A stretch of DNA of 35,743 nucleotides. Origin: Gp6-AA40 sp035647075. GTDB taxonomy: Bacteria; Acidobacteriota; Vicinamibacteria; Vicinamibacterales; UBA2999. Location: the NCBI GenBank assembly GCA_035647075.1, contig DASROF010000055.1:1-35743 (forward strand). Direction: 5' to 3'. How positions within the stretch are numbered: position 1 is the first letter of the stretch; each line of letters begins with the position of its first letter. Under the pieces are notes generated by a model. That model ran no database searches, was not told the DNA's origin, and saw only the letters and a list, made by a program, of their open reading frames with translations. The translations under genes were made by a program, and so were the position numbers. Shown here piece after piece: positions 1-8,042 of the stretch.

Positions 1-1
1 A

Positions 2-445
2 CATTCCGATCCGGATCCATTAAGACAACGCTGTCAGGAGCCGTTGCAGTGTGGTGTGCCGCACCTTGCGGAGGCGAAATCGCTGGCTCCAGACGGCACA
101 CCATGTGGCGCGGAGACGCGCGGCCTTCTGCGCCGCGCGTCGATCACGGCGGCAGAGCACCGACCGGTTCTCAAAGAGACGGATCGGATGTCGGAGCATG
201 GCGAGGCGCTGACGATCCTCGATCCGAGGATGGCCGACATCAGCCCAACAACGGTCGTGGCAAACGCCCGGCTGAAGGCACAGATGCGCGCGTGTGGGAT
301 GCGCCCGCTCATGCGCACAACCGGGCTGAGCCAGCACACCATCGAGAAGATCCTCGCGGGTCTCCCGGTGCGACCCACGACGCTTCACCGGGTCATCGCA
401 GCGTTGCGACCCGAGTCACAAAGTCAACCGGGCAGACGGCCGTAA
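2..445 (+). CDS. Partial HTH-like protein (3' end)
   Basis: Frame 2 is open from the window edge to a TAA at 443-445, so the true start probably lies upstream. I do not recognise the family. The C-terminal 45 residues (from LKAQMRACGMRPLMRTTGLS to the end) read like a small XRE-type helix-turn-helix: a helix, then TTGLSQHTIEKILAG as turn and recognition helix, then a further helix. The N-terminal part has a few cysteines (CQEPLQC, later TPCG) that might form a metal site, but this is weak. Codon use is not clearly better than that of competing frames over the same DNA, so the call rests mainly on the HTH resemblance. It could be an integrase- or plasmid-associated regulator. Confidence 0.4.
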   Translation, partial: HSDPDPLRQRCQEPLQCGVPHLAEAKSLAPDGTPCGAETRGLLRRASITAAEHRPVLKETDRMSEHGEALTILDPRMADISPTTVVANARLKAQMRACGMRPLMRTTGLSQHTIEKILAGLPVRPTTLHRVIAALRPESQSQPGRRP

Positions 446-584
446 CTTCACACTGCGGCGTTTATCGTTAGTGATGTTCCGTGACTGTGGTCTTGAGAGT
501 CAGTCAGGGTTGGGAGGCGCACCAGATCCTCGCAATTCACCTCGACAAAATCAGCGTCTTCTGTATTGTCGGCCAGAACGTGCG

Positions 585-974
585 CTACTTCGTCTTCCTC
601 GTTCGGCGATTCGTCGCACGCCGCTTCGCGGGCGGACGCCTCGCGTTCGCGCGATGCGCGCCGATCACGAGATCCTCAAGCGCTTCGTGCGTGACGCGGC
701 TCAGCCGCACGAGCACAATCGGATACGACTCATAGTGCGGCTTGACGTAGTACGTGGACGGATCTTCTTCGATCAACGCGTCGCGCTGTTCGAAGTCCGT
801 CAGCCAGATGCCGAGTGAATTCGGCTCCACTTCTTTGTTGATCGGAATGCCGGTGAAGATGTGACCATTCACGCGGAGGACCGGAGTGCCGTAGGCTAGT
901 CCTTCCTCAACGCCGGGAAGCTTCAGGCCGATCTCGCGGACCGTGTCGAAGGTAATCGCCTTCTTGCGCGCCAT
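585..974 (-). CDS. MmcQ/YjbR family protein
   Basis: The 129-residue protein starting MARKKAITFDTV matches the MmcQ/YjbR fold. It has an N-terminal helix (VREIGLKLPGVEEGLAYGTP), then short strands (VLRVNGHIFTGI) and the typical SLGIWLTDFEQRDALIEEDPSTYYVKPHY segment with a conserved aromatic/Pro-His stretch. The family is a small CyaY-like fold, often called DNA-binding, with no firmly established biochemical role. The ATG at 974 is preferred over an in-frame upstream GTG because similarity begins there. The C-terminus is a basic Arg/Lys/Pro tail (ANARRPPAKRR...) compatible with nucleic-acid contact. It stands alone, divergent from the exporter operon on the other strand. Confidence 0.85.
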   Translation of the reverse strand: MARKKAITFDTVREIGLKLPGVEEGLAYGTPVLRVNGHIFTGIPINKEVEPNSLGIWLTDFEQRDALIEEDPSTYYVKPHYESYPIVLVRLSRVTHEALEDLVIGAHRANARRPPAKRRATNRRTRKTK

Positions 975-1019
975 GACGGGCGATAGTGTAGGCCTTGGCC
1001 CAACCATTAGTAATGAATA

Positions 1020-1034
1020 GTCGCCTTCTGGCGA
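1020..1034. repeat. Short hairpin in the 975-1213 gap
   Basis: TCGCC-TTCT-GGCGA forms a 5-bp stem in the 239-bp divergent intergenic region. No T-tract follows it, so it is not a convincing terminator. The rest of the gap also holds an imperfect pair AGGGGGT / ACCCCCT (about 1130-1170) of unknown role, and the promoter/operator region described separately. Confidence 0.3.
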
Positions 1035-1177
1035 GCTACAACCCGCGTGCCTCAGACCTAGCAGAAGTTCTCAGGCCGCGTTCACGCGTTCGGCGTCATG
1101 CAGCGGTCTCGCTCACATTCGCGTGCGCAGGGGGTGTAGCACTTTTCCCCTGTCTGTACGCTTACCCCCTCCTGAAC

Positions 1178-1207
1178 TTGACTAGGTTGTGAAAGAGTTC
1201 ACAGAAT
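1178..1207 (+). promoter_or_regulatory. Candidate promoter of the exporter operon
   Basis: TTGACT at 1178-1183 (5 of 6 to the -35 consensus) is followed after 18 bases by CAGAAT at 1202-1207 (4 of 6 to -10). The expected start of transcription falls at about 1213-1214, which is the GTG start codon of the first gene. No Shine-Dalgarno sequence precedes that GTG, so a leaderless transcript is possible. The assignment is by eye only. Confidence 0.4.
1188..1203. promoter_or_regulatory. CRP/FNR-family operator-like palindrome
   Basis: TGTGA-AAGAGT-TCACA is an exact match to the classical CRP half-site pair with 6-bp spacing; the symmetric core extends to TGTGAA-AGAG-TTCACA. It lies between the proposed -35 and -10 elements, a position that would favour repression if a CRP/FNR-type protein binds. 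No such regulator gene is in the window. Confidence 0.5.
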
Positions 1208-1213
1208 CGATCT

Positions 1214-2029
1214 GTGGCTCGCTTCCTCGTCGTCGCTGCACTCGTGACCGCTACACTGGCGGTGCCCGCCGCGCAGGACTCCACTTCCAGGACGGCGGAC
1301 GGCTCGGCAGAGTGGGTCGCCCGGCAGGTGCGCGACCGTAACACCGGACGCGATTCGCGGGCGGAACTCAAAATGCGGCTGACCGATCGGCAGGGCCGCG
1401 TCCGCGAGCGCGCGCTGACGATGCTTCGACTGCGCGGAGACAAGGGCAAAGGCGACCGCGCACTGATCCGGTTCACCTACCCGAACGACATCCGCAACAC
1501 CGCGTTCCTCGTCTGGGAGCACCCGGGCGCTGACGACGAGCGCTTCCTGTACCTGCCGGCGCTGGGGCGCGTGCGTCGAATCGCGGGTCAGGAAAAGGAC
1601 GAGAGCTTCGTCGGCAGCGACCTGAGCTACGAGGACATCGGCGGCCGCGAGATCTCCGACTATACCTACGCCTTCACCGCGGACGACACGTCATGGACAG
1701 GCCCCGATGGCACGCGCCATCCGGCATGGCTGCTCGAGTCGAAGGCTAAGAATCAGAACGCCGAGTTCCCGCGCTCGGTCAGCTTCGTGCTCAAGGAGAA
1801 ATTCCTCATCACCGCCGCGGACGTCTTCAACCGGCGCAACGAACGGGTGAAGCACTTCGAGGCTCGCAAGCTGGAGCGCGTCGAAGGAATCTGGACGGTC
1901 CTCGATCTGGTCATGTCCAACGAGCGCGACAACACCCGGACCGAGCTGACAACGACGTCGATCGACTACAACGTCGGACTCAAGGAAGAGGATTTCTCTC
2001 GGCGCCAGCTCGAGGCAGCGCCTCGATGA
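1214..2029 (+). CDS. Outer-membrane lipoprotein-sorting (LolA-like) protein
   Basis: This 271-residue secreted protein has an N-terminal signal peptide (ARFLVVAALVTATLAVPAAQ). The mature part matches the LolA-like outer-membrane lipoprotein-sorting family found next to RND exporters: RAELKMRLTDRQGRVRERAL, a strand-rich middle, then FLYLPALGRVRRIAG, and SFVGSDLSYEDIGGREISDY. Related proteins use an open beta-barrel to carry lipid or lipoprotein across the periplasm. The start is GTG, since the only upstream stretch ends in a TGA at 1190-1192; no ribosome site is visible. It overlaps the RND gene by 4 bases (ATGA) and is probably its periplasmic partner. The cargo is not known. Confidence 0.85.
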   Translation: MARFLVVAALVTATLAVPAAQDSTSRTADGSAEWVARQVRDRNTGRDSRAELKMRLTDRQGRVRERALTMLRLRGDKGKGDRALIRFTYPNDIRNTAFLVWEHPGADDERFLYLPALGRVRRIAGQEKDESFVGSDLSYEDIGGREISDYTYAFTADDTSWTGPDGTRHPAWLLESKAKNQNAEFPRSVSFVLKEKFLITAADVFNRRNERVKHFEARKLERVEGIWTVLDLVMSNERDNTRTELTTTSIDYNVGLKEEDFSRRQLEAAPR

Positions 2030-4482
2030 GCGCCCGTCTAGCCGATCTGATCTACCGCTTCCGGCTGCCGCTCTGCGCGATCATCACGATCGGGTTCCTC
2101 GGGCTGCTGCCGCTGACGAACATCACCTCGATCGACAACGACATCAGCATGTGGATCTCCAGGGACGATCCGATCTACCGCACCTACGAGCGGTTCAGAG
2201 AGGAGTTCGGGGGACAGCGCACGCTCATGATCGCGCTGAAGTCCGAGCGTCTCTTCACACCCGAAGGCCTGGCATTCGTTCGCCAGATCACCGAAGACAT
2301 TCAGCGCGTTGATCCGGTCGAGCGCGTCTACAGCCTGTCCACCGCGAACATCGTCACCAGTCTGCCGGTCCGGCTGAAGCCGGACACTACGGACACGGCC
2401 CGGCTAAAGCCGGGCCCTACGGACACGGCCCGGCTAAAGCCGGGCCCTACGAACGGCGACAGCGACGACGAGGGCGGCATCGAGGTCCAGCCGCTGCTGG
2501 ATAAGGTCATCGACGAGCAGGCGGCGTCCCGCGTCCGCAACCGTGTGCTGTCCGATCCCTTGCTTCGCGGCGACGTCGTCTCCTCCGACGGCCTCGTCAC
2601 CGCACTCGTCGTCACCTTCGACGAGAACCGGATCGATGACGTCCGCGGCGAGGTCATCGACCGCATCCACGGGCTCGTGGACCCCCGTCTTCCGGAAGGG
2701 ATGAAGGCCTTCTACAACGGCAGCATCGAGATCAGCGAGACCTACAACCGGGTGACGAAGTCGAACCTGCTGATGCTCACGCCGCCAATTCTGCTGCTGA
2801 CCATCGGCGCACTCTTCTGGATGTTCCGCTCATGGCGTCTGACGCTGGTCGTCATGGCGGCCGTGGTGGTCAGCTTCGTCTGGACCATGGGGCTGTACGT
2901 GCTGATGGGGTTCAGCTACAACGTCCTCGCCAGCATGATGCCGCCGTTGATCATGATTCTGGCGATCGCAGACGACGTCCACATCGTGCAGCACTTCACC
3001 GAGGAATTGCGGGCCAACGGCAGCAAGGAACACGCGTTCAAGTCGTCCGTTCAGCATTTGTTTGCGCCGCTGCTCGGCGCCAGCGCGACCACCGCACTCG
3101 GGCTCGCCTCGCTGGCGACCAGCCACGTCGTCGCGGTCAGGTCATTCGGCATCGGCGCCGGCGTTGGCGTCATGGTCGACTTCATGATGTCGCTGGTCCT
3201 GGTGCCGACGATGTTGACGTGGGTCAAGCCATCGGCAGTCGTGGCGCCGCAGGAGCGGTACTTCGTCGCTCCGATGCAGTGGGTGGCGCGCTTTTCGATG
3301 CGCAACGCAAAGCAGGTGGTCGTGGTGACTGGCGCGCTGATGGTGGTCGGCCTGATCGGGCTGCGCTGGCTACACGTCGATACGAACCACATCAACTTCT
3401 TCGCCGAAGACCACCCGCTGCATCAATCGGCAACGGTCATCGACCAGGAGCTGTCAGGCATCTACAGCTTCAACATCCTGCTCGAAGGCCAGCCGGACTC
3501 GATGAAGTCGCCCGACGCGATGCGCCGGATGGAGGAGCTGCGCGTCCGGCTGCAGAAGCTGCCATTCGTCAAGAAGGTGGTGTCGGTCGCGGACTATGTG
3601 AAGCGCGTCAACCGCGAGCTCACGAGTGGTCCGGCTAAAGCCGGACACTACGGCAGCGGTCCGCCTGAGGGCGGACACGACGCCGCAGATGCCGACGCCA
3701 TTCCGGCGAGTGGCGACGCCATCGCGCAGGAGCTGTTCGTGTTCGGTCTGTCCGACGAGGGCAGGCGCGAGCTCGATCGCGTCGTCGCCAGCGACTACTC
3801 GCGCGCGCAAATGTCTGTTCGGCTCGCCTCGATGAGCTCCGATCTCGTCTTCGCGCAGATTAACCGGGCCGACGAGGAGGCCGCCGCCGTGTTTGCAGGC
3901 AGCGGCATCACTCCCACTGTGACTGGATCCGGCCGTCTGTTCGCCACGCTCGACCACTACATCGTCGTCTCGCAGTTGAGCAGCTTTCTCACGGCCTTTC
4001 TGACCGTGTTCGGCGTCATCTTCGTTGTGTTCCGATCGGCGCGTTTTGGCGTGTTGGCCATCATCGCGAACGCGCTGCCGGTATGCGCCGTGCTCGGTCT
4101 GATGGGCTGGCTTGGTATTTCGCTCAACGTTGCCACCATCATGGTCGCGAGCGTCGCTCTTGGCATCGTGGACGACGACACGATTCATTTCATCGGGCGG
4201 TTCCGCCGCGACACGGCAGCAGGCATGGGCACAGAGGCGGCGATCGAGATGGCGACGATGCACGAGGGACGGGCGTCGCTGACGACGGCCATCATTAACA
4301 GCCTGGGCTACGGCATCATGATCGTCTCCAGCTACAAGCCGACGGCCTGGTTCGGTGGACTGCTCGCGCTGACGATGGCTGTGGCGTTTCTCGCCGAAGT
4401 ATTCGTGGTGCCGGCGGTGATCACGTTGTTCCCGCGCATCTTCGGTGCGCCAGCGGTCGCGCGTCTCGGATCCGCCGCGTGA
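2026..4482 (+). CDS. RND/MMPL superfamily exporter (HAE3-like)
   Basis: The 818-residue inner-membrane protein has the duplicated RND plan: TM1 near residues 13-33, a large periplasmic loop, a five-helix bundle from about 245, then a second TM, loop and bundle. Acidic clusters IADDVHIVQHF and VDDDTIHFIGRF lie in equivalent helices of the two halves and probably relay protons. It resembles the COG1033/HAE3 group that moves lipids or hydrophobic compounds, and sits between a LolA-like protein and an outer-membrane candidate. Both periplasmic loops carry palindromic repeat DNA in frame: residues about 112-142 (RLKPDTT then two DTARLKPGPT) and about 535-552 (SGPAKAGHYGSGPPEGGHD). Frame is kept, so the protein is presumably functional. 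Confidence 0.9.
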   Translation: MSARLADLIYRFRLPLCAIITIGFLGLLPLTNITSIDNDISMWISRDDPIYRTYERFREEFGGQRTLMIALKSERLFTPEGLAFVRQITEDIQRVDPVERVYSLSTANIVTSLPVRLKPDTTDTARLKPGPTDTARLKPGPTNGDSDDEGGIEVQPLLDKVIDEQAASRVRNRVLSDPLLRGDVVSSDGLVTALVVTFDENRIDDVRGEVIDRIHGLVDPRLPEGMKAFYNGSIEISETYNRVTKSNLLMLTPPILLLTIGALFWMFRSWRLTLVVMAAVVVSFVWTMGLYVLMGFSYNVLASMMPPLIMILAIADDVHIVQHFTEELRANGSKEHAFKSSVQHLFAPLLGASATTALGLASLATSHVVAVRSFGIGAGVGVMVDFMMSLVLVPTMLTWVKPSAVVAPQERYFVAPMQWVARFSMRNAKQVVVVTGALMVVGLIGLRWLHVDTNHINFFAEDHPLHQSATVIDQELSGIYSFNILLEGQPDSMKSPDAMRRMEELRVRLQKLPFVKKVVSVADYVKRVNRELTSGPAKAGHYGSGPPEGGHDAADADAIPASGDAIAQELFVFGLSDEGRRELDRVVASDYSRAQMSVRLASMSSDLVFAQINRADEEAAAVFAGSGITPTVTGSGRLFATLDHYIVVSQLSSFLTAFLTVFGVIFVVFRSARFGVLAIIANALPVCAVLGLMGWLGISLNVATIMVASVALGIVDDDTIHFIGRFRRDTAAGMGTEAAIEMATMHEGRASLTTAIINSLGYGIMIVSSYKPTAWFGGLLALTMAVAFLAEVFVVPAVITLFPRIFGAPAVARLGSAA
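2361..2450. repeat. Three tandem 30-bp REP-like units inside the RND gene
   Basis: Units at 2391-2420 and 2421-2450 are identical, and 2361-2390 is a diverged copy. Each holds a palindrome: GTCCGGCTGAAGCCGGAC at 2368-2385, and GGCCCGGCT-AA-AGCCGGGCC at 2397-2416 and 2427-2446. The 30-bp period keeps frame and adds 10 residues per copy. Confidence 0.9.
3629..3676. repeat. Adjacent pair of REP-like palindromes in the RND gene
   Basis: GTCCGGCTAAAGCCGGAC (3629-3646) is followed by GTCCGCCTGAGGGCGGAC (3659-3676), two sequence variants of the same element in direct succession. Both are translated in frame in the second periplasmic loop. Confidence 0.85.
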
Positions 4483-5831
4483 CCGTAGTGTCCGGCTTCA
4501 GCCGGACCATCCGGCGTCAAGCGGTCGCCGCGGCGATCTTCGTTCTCGCCGCCACGCCTGTTGCCGCCCAGGTGAACGGCTACGCAGCCGTGATGCTCGA
4601 TGTGCTGCCGGACCTCGAGGCCGCGCCGGGTGCGCAATCGGTCAGCGAGCTTCGGATGCGCGTCTTTGCCGAGCGGCACGACGAGTTTGGCAGTCACCTT
4701 CGCATCAACCTGAGCGGCTACGTCGATGGGCTGGTCGCTGATCGCGAAAGCACCGGCAGCCCCTCGACTCCACTCGCGGCAGGCCGCGGAACGACGACCG
4801 ACGCGATCACGCGGCCGGCAGACCTCTACGTCGATTTCGTCACGTCACATTTCGACGTTCGCGCCGGCGCTGCGCGGCTTGTATGGGGACGTCTGGACGA
4901 GTTCCAACCGACCGACGTTGTGAATCCCCTCGATCTTTCCAGGTTCCTGATGGAAGGCCGCAGCGAGGCGCGGCTGCCCGTGGGTGTCGTCCGGGGCCGC
5001 ATATTCTTTCCCCGGTCAACGACGTTAGAGGCTGTAGTGGTGCCGCTCTTCCGGCGCGGCCGCTTCGATCAGCTCGACGAGCCAACGTCGCCGTTCACGC
5101 TGACCCGCTCGCCCATTCCGCGTGTGAGGGATGAGCCGGACGCCGGGGCAGAAAGCCTGCAGGGCGGACTTCGGTTGACGTCTACAACCGCGCGCGTCGA
5201 CTGGAGCGTGTCCGCCTACCGCGGGATCAGGGCATTCCCGATTTCGACGTTGACGACCATATCCGAGGGACTCTACGTGCAGTCACCCTCGGGGCTGCCG
5301 TTCATTCGTGAGTCGTTCCCACGCTTCACGATGATCGGCGGCGACTTCGAGACGGTTCACGGCCCATGGGGCGTCAGAGGCGAAGCCGCTGCCTTTGTTA
5401 AGGATGAACTGCAGTCGACCCGGGCGGCGCGCGGCGTGGCCGGTCATTCAGTGACGGCGGGCGTCGGCATCGATCGCAGAGCCGGTGACTACCGCATCGC
5501 CGCGGACGCGCTCTGGTCGCGAAGCGGCGTCAACACTTCTGATCCCGTTGCGCGCACGTTCGTCGGCGATGAGGAAGTCGAGCGAACCGACGTCTCGGTG
5601 GTGATCGCCGCAGATCGGTCGTTTGCGCGCGAGACGCGGACGGTTCGCGTGTTTGCTGTCTACGACCCTGCCGACGCCACGACGTTTACGCGGGTGATTG
5701 CGGCGGTGAGCGTTCGGGACAACGTCTGGGTCGAGGGCTCTGCCGGCCTGATTACAGGTACGTCGCTCGATGTGATCGGCCGTCTCACACGCCGGGACTT
5801 CGCGTACGCTCGATTGAAGGTGTTCTTTTGA
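4479..5831 (+). CDS. Putative outer-membrane beta-barrel protein of the export operon
   Basis: The 450-residue protein has a signal peptide (RQAVAAAIFVLAATPVAAQ) and a strand-rich, aromatic-terminated body (RLRINLSGYVDGL-type strands, final YARLKVFF). These fit an outer-membrane barrel of the DUF1302-like or porin-like kind; the exact family is uncertain. The likely start is GTG 4479, overlapping the RND stop codon (GTGA). Its first codons, MTVVSGFSRT, are encoded by a REP-like palindrome, and a second GTG at 4488 lies inside that repeat, so the true start is open. Genomic order suggests it completes a LolA-like/RND/outer-membrane pathway. Confidence 0.7.
   Translation: MTVVSGFSRTIRRQAVAAAIFVLAATPVAAQVNGYAAVMLDVLPDLEAAPGAQSVSELRMRVFAERHDEFGSHLRINLSGYVDGLVADRESTGSPSTPLAAGRGTTTDAITRPADLYVDFVTSHFDVRAGAARLVWGRLDEFQPTDVVNPLDLSRFLMEGRSEARLPVGVVRGRIFFPRSTTLEAVVVPLFRRGRFDQLDEPTSPFTLTRSPIPRVRDEPDAGAESLQGGLRLTSTTARVDWSVSAYRGIRAFPISTLTTISEGLYVQSPSGLPFIRESFPRFTMIGGDFETVHGPWGVRGEAAAFVKDELQSTRAARGVAGHSVTAGVGIDRRAGDYRIAADALWSRSGVNTSDPVARTFVGDEEVERTDVSVVIAADRSFARETRTVRVFAVYDPADATTFTRVIAAVSVRDNVWVEGSAGLITGTSLDVIGRLTRRDFAYARLKVFF
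4484..4508. repeat. REP-like palindrome at the start of the barrel gene
   Basis: The core GTCCGGCTTCAGCCGGAC at 4490-4507 is flanked by CGTAGT, the inverse orientation of the copy at 2368. It forms the first codons of the downstream gene and abuts the RND stop codon. Confidence 0.85.
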
Positions 5832-6658
5832 ACGCGGTTCCGGTCTTTGCCTTCAACCCCGGTCCGATCACCGGCGAGGGAAATTGGACCTGGTTCATTC
5901 CTGGCCGGGTGCCGACGCTGATCGACGCAGGCACCGGCGAGGCCGCGCATCTCGATGCGGTTCATCAAGCGCTTTCCGGGGCGCGGATTGGTCCGCGTGA
6001 AGGCGGACACCACGTCCAACTGCAGCAGGTGCTCGTCACACACGGGCACATCGATCACGCGTCCGGCGCGCCTGCGCTGCAACAGCGCTTCGGTGTCACG
6101 CGCTTCTGCAAGCGGCCCTGGACCGAGCGCGACGCGAAATGGCAGGTGGAGTGGACACCGGTTCATGACGGCGAGGTCATCACCGCAGGCGACACGCAAC
6201 TGATCGCCATCCACACGCCCGGCCATGCGCCCGACCACCTCTGCTTCTGGCACGAAGACTCGCGAACGGTGTTCTGCGGTGACCTGGCGATCAAGGGCAC
6301 GTCGGTGTGGATCCCCGCGCATCTGGGTGGAGATCTGGCGGCGTATCTCGCGTCGCTCGCTCGCATCCTGGCGCTCAATCCTGAACGGATGCTGCCCGCC
6401 CACGGTCCTGTCATCGACGATCCCGTACCGCTGCTCCGCGGCTACATCGAGCATCGTCTCGAGAGAGAGGAACAGGTGATTGCCGCGCTGCGCGCCGGCG
6501 ACCGGACGCCCGAGGCCATCGTCGGCCGTGTCTATCGAGGTATGAAGGAATCGCTGGTGCCGCTGGCGCGGGAGAGCGTGGCGGCGCATCTGCAGAAGCT
6601 GAAGCAGGACGGCCGCGCCAGGATCGATCAGGAGGCGTGGACTATGATTGACCCATGA
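5828..6658 (+). CDS. Metallo-beta-lactamase-fold hydrolase (LACTB2-like)
   Basis: The 276-residue enzyme has the zinc site THGHIDH at residues 71-77 (H72, H74, D76, H77), a further metal histidine in HTPGHAPDH, a bridging Asp in FCGDLA, and His in LPAHGP. After the catalytic domain, residues about 205-276 form a helical winged-helix-like C-terminus, as in LACTB2 and related hydrolases. The start is TTG at 5828, overlapping the barrel gene stop. A REP-like palindrome at 5991-6008 is translated in frame (RIGPREGGHH) just before the zinc motif, in a loop between helix and strand. The substrate is unknown; relatives cleave thioesters, RNA or phosphoesters. Confidence 0.85.
   Translation: MNAVPVFAFNPGPITGEGNWTWFIPGRVPTLIDAGTGEAAHLDAVHQALSGARIGPREGGHHVQLQQVLVTHGHIDHASGAPALQQRFGVTRFCKRPWTERDAKWQVEWTPVHDGEVITAGDTQLIAIHTPGHAPDHLCFWHEDSRTVFCGDLAIKGTSVWIPAHLGGDLAAYLASLARILALNPERMLPAHGPVIDDPVPLLRGYIEHRLEREEQVIAALRAGDRTPEAIVGRVYRGMKESLVPLARESVAAHLQKLKQDGRARIDQEAWTMIDP
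5991..6008. repeat. REP-like palindrome in the MBL-fold gene
   Basis: GTCCGCGTGAAGGCGGAC is an imperfect palindrome of the GTCCGCC variant with one mismatch in the left arm. It encodes GPREGG about ten residues before the zinc motif. Confidence 0.75.
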
Positions 6659-8040
6659 ACGCTGGCATGAACAACATTGTCGATTTCATCAACGTTCACC
6701 GCGATCGCTACGTTGACGAGCTGAAGCAGTTCCTCGCCATTCCCAGCATCAGTGCACTGCCCGAACACGCCGGCGATGTCCGCCGTGCCGCGGAGTGGAC
6801 CGCGGATGCGCTGCGCGCGGCAGGAATGGAAAACGTCAGGCTCATGGACACGCCTGGCAATCCAATCGTCTACGGCGAGTGGCTGAATGCGCCCGGCAAG
6901 CCGACGATTCTCTTCTACGGCCACTACGACGTGCAGCCGGTCGATCCGCTGAACCTCTGGACGTCGCCGCCCTTCGAAGCGACCGTTCGCGACGGCGAGC
7001 TCTACGCGCGCGGCGCCGTAGACGACAAGGGCCAGGTCTTCATGCACATCAAGGCGATCGAGGCCCATCTGAAACAGGCGGGCAGCCTGCCGTGCAACAT
7101 CAGGTTCTTCATCGAGGGCGAAGAGGAAGTCGGCAGTGTGCATCTCGACGACTTCGTGCGCGATCACAAAGACGACCTGCGTGCTGACGTTGTTGTGATC
7201 TCCGATACACCGATGTTCGACCGCGGTGTGCCGTCGATTACGTACGGGCTGCGCGGCCTCGCCTATTTCCAGATCGACGTCCGCGGGACGAAGAGCGATC
7301 TGCATTCCGGCGCCTTTGGCGGAGCCGTGGCCAATCCGGCGATCGTGCTCGCACAGGTCCTGGCGCAGATGAAGGACCGCGGCGGGCGCATCAAGATTCC
7401 GGGTTTCTATGACGACGTGCGGGCGCTCGGTGACGACGAGCGTGCCGAGTGGAAGAAGCTGCCGTTCAACGAGACGCGGTACCGGAAGGAACTGGGCGCG
7501 CCGAAGCTGTTCGGCGAGAGCGGCTACAGCACGCTCGAGCGCGTGTGGGCGCGGCCGACGTTCGATGTCAACGGCCTGAACTCCGGGTTCATCGGCGAGG
7601 GCGCGAAAACGGTGCTGCCGGCGACGGCGATGGCCAAGGTCTCGATGCGGCTCGTCCCGGATCAGGATCCGCAGAAGATCGGCGATCTGTTCGAAGCCTA
7701 CCTGCGGAAGATCTGTCCGAAGACGGTTGAACTCAAGATCACGCGCATGCACGGCGGCAAGCCGTGGATGGCAGAGTTCGACAACAAGTACGTGCGTGCG
7801 GCGGGACGGGCGATCGAGCAGGGATTCGGAAAGACGCCGGTGTTCAACCGCGAGGGCGGCTCAATCCCGGTCGTCGCGACATTTCAGCAGGAGCTGGGGA
7901 TTCCGAGCGTTTTGTTCGGCGTCGGTCTGCCTGACGAAAACGCGCACGCGCCCGACGAGAAGCTCGATCTGGGGAACTTCCACAACGGCGTCATCGCGTC
8001 GGCGTATCTGTATCAGGAAATCGCTGCGACAGTTAGCTGA
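6655..8040 (+). CDS. M20 family dipeptidase/metallopeptidase
   Basis: The 461-residue protein carries the M20 zinc-site motifs in order: HYDVQP near residue 90, GAVDDKGQ near 122, and EGEEEVGS near 155. A dimerisation (lid) domain follows (LRGLAYFQIDVRGTKSDLHSG), and a distal catalytic histidine lies near AHAPDEKLDLGNF. Length and order fit the PepV/CNDP dipeptidase subgroup, cytosolic enzymes that hydrolyse small peptides or N-acyl amino acids with two zinc ions. The ATG at 6655 overlaps the preceding stop (ATGA), implying translational coupling. The stop at 8038-8040 is followed at once by a TAGTTGG-type repeat hairpin. Confidence 0.92.
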   Translation: MNAGMNNIVDFINVHRDRYVDELKQFLAIPSISALPEHAGDVRRAAEWTADALRAAGMENVRLMDTPGNPIVYGEWLNAPGKPTILFYGHYDVQPVDPLNLWTSPPFEATVRDGELYARGAVDDKGQVFMHIKAIEAHLKQAGSLPCNIRFFIEGEEEVGSVHLDDFVRDHKDDLRADVVVISDTPMFDRGVPSITYGLRGLAYFQIDVRGTKSDLHSGAFGGAVANPAIVLAQVLAQMKDRGGRIKIPGFYDDVRALGDDERAEWKKLPFNETRYRKELGAPKLFGESGYSTLERVWARPTFDVNGLNSGFIGEGAKTVLPATAMAKVSMRLVPDQDPQKIGDLFEAYLRKICPKTVELKITRMHGGKPWMAEFDNKYVRAAGRAIEQGFGKTPVFNREGGSIPVVATFQQELGIPSVLFGVGLPDENAHAPDEKLDLGNFHNGVIASAYLYQEIAATVS

Positions 8041-8042
8041 GA

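Noticed and set aside
1021..1034. Rho-independent terminator
   Set aside because: The stem is only 5 bp and no T-tract follows; neither neighbouring gene ends there.
2361..2450. Possible CRISPR array (30-bp repeats)
   Set aside because: Repeats are directly adjacent with no spacers and lie in frame within the RND gene; no cas gene nearby.
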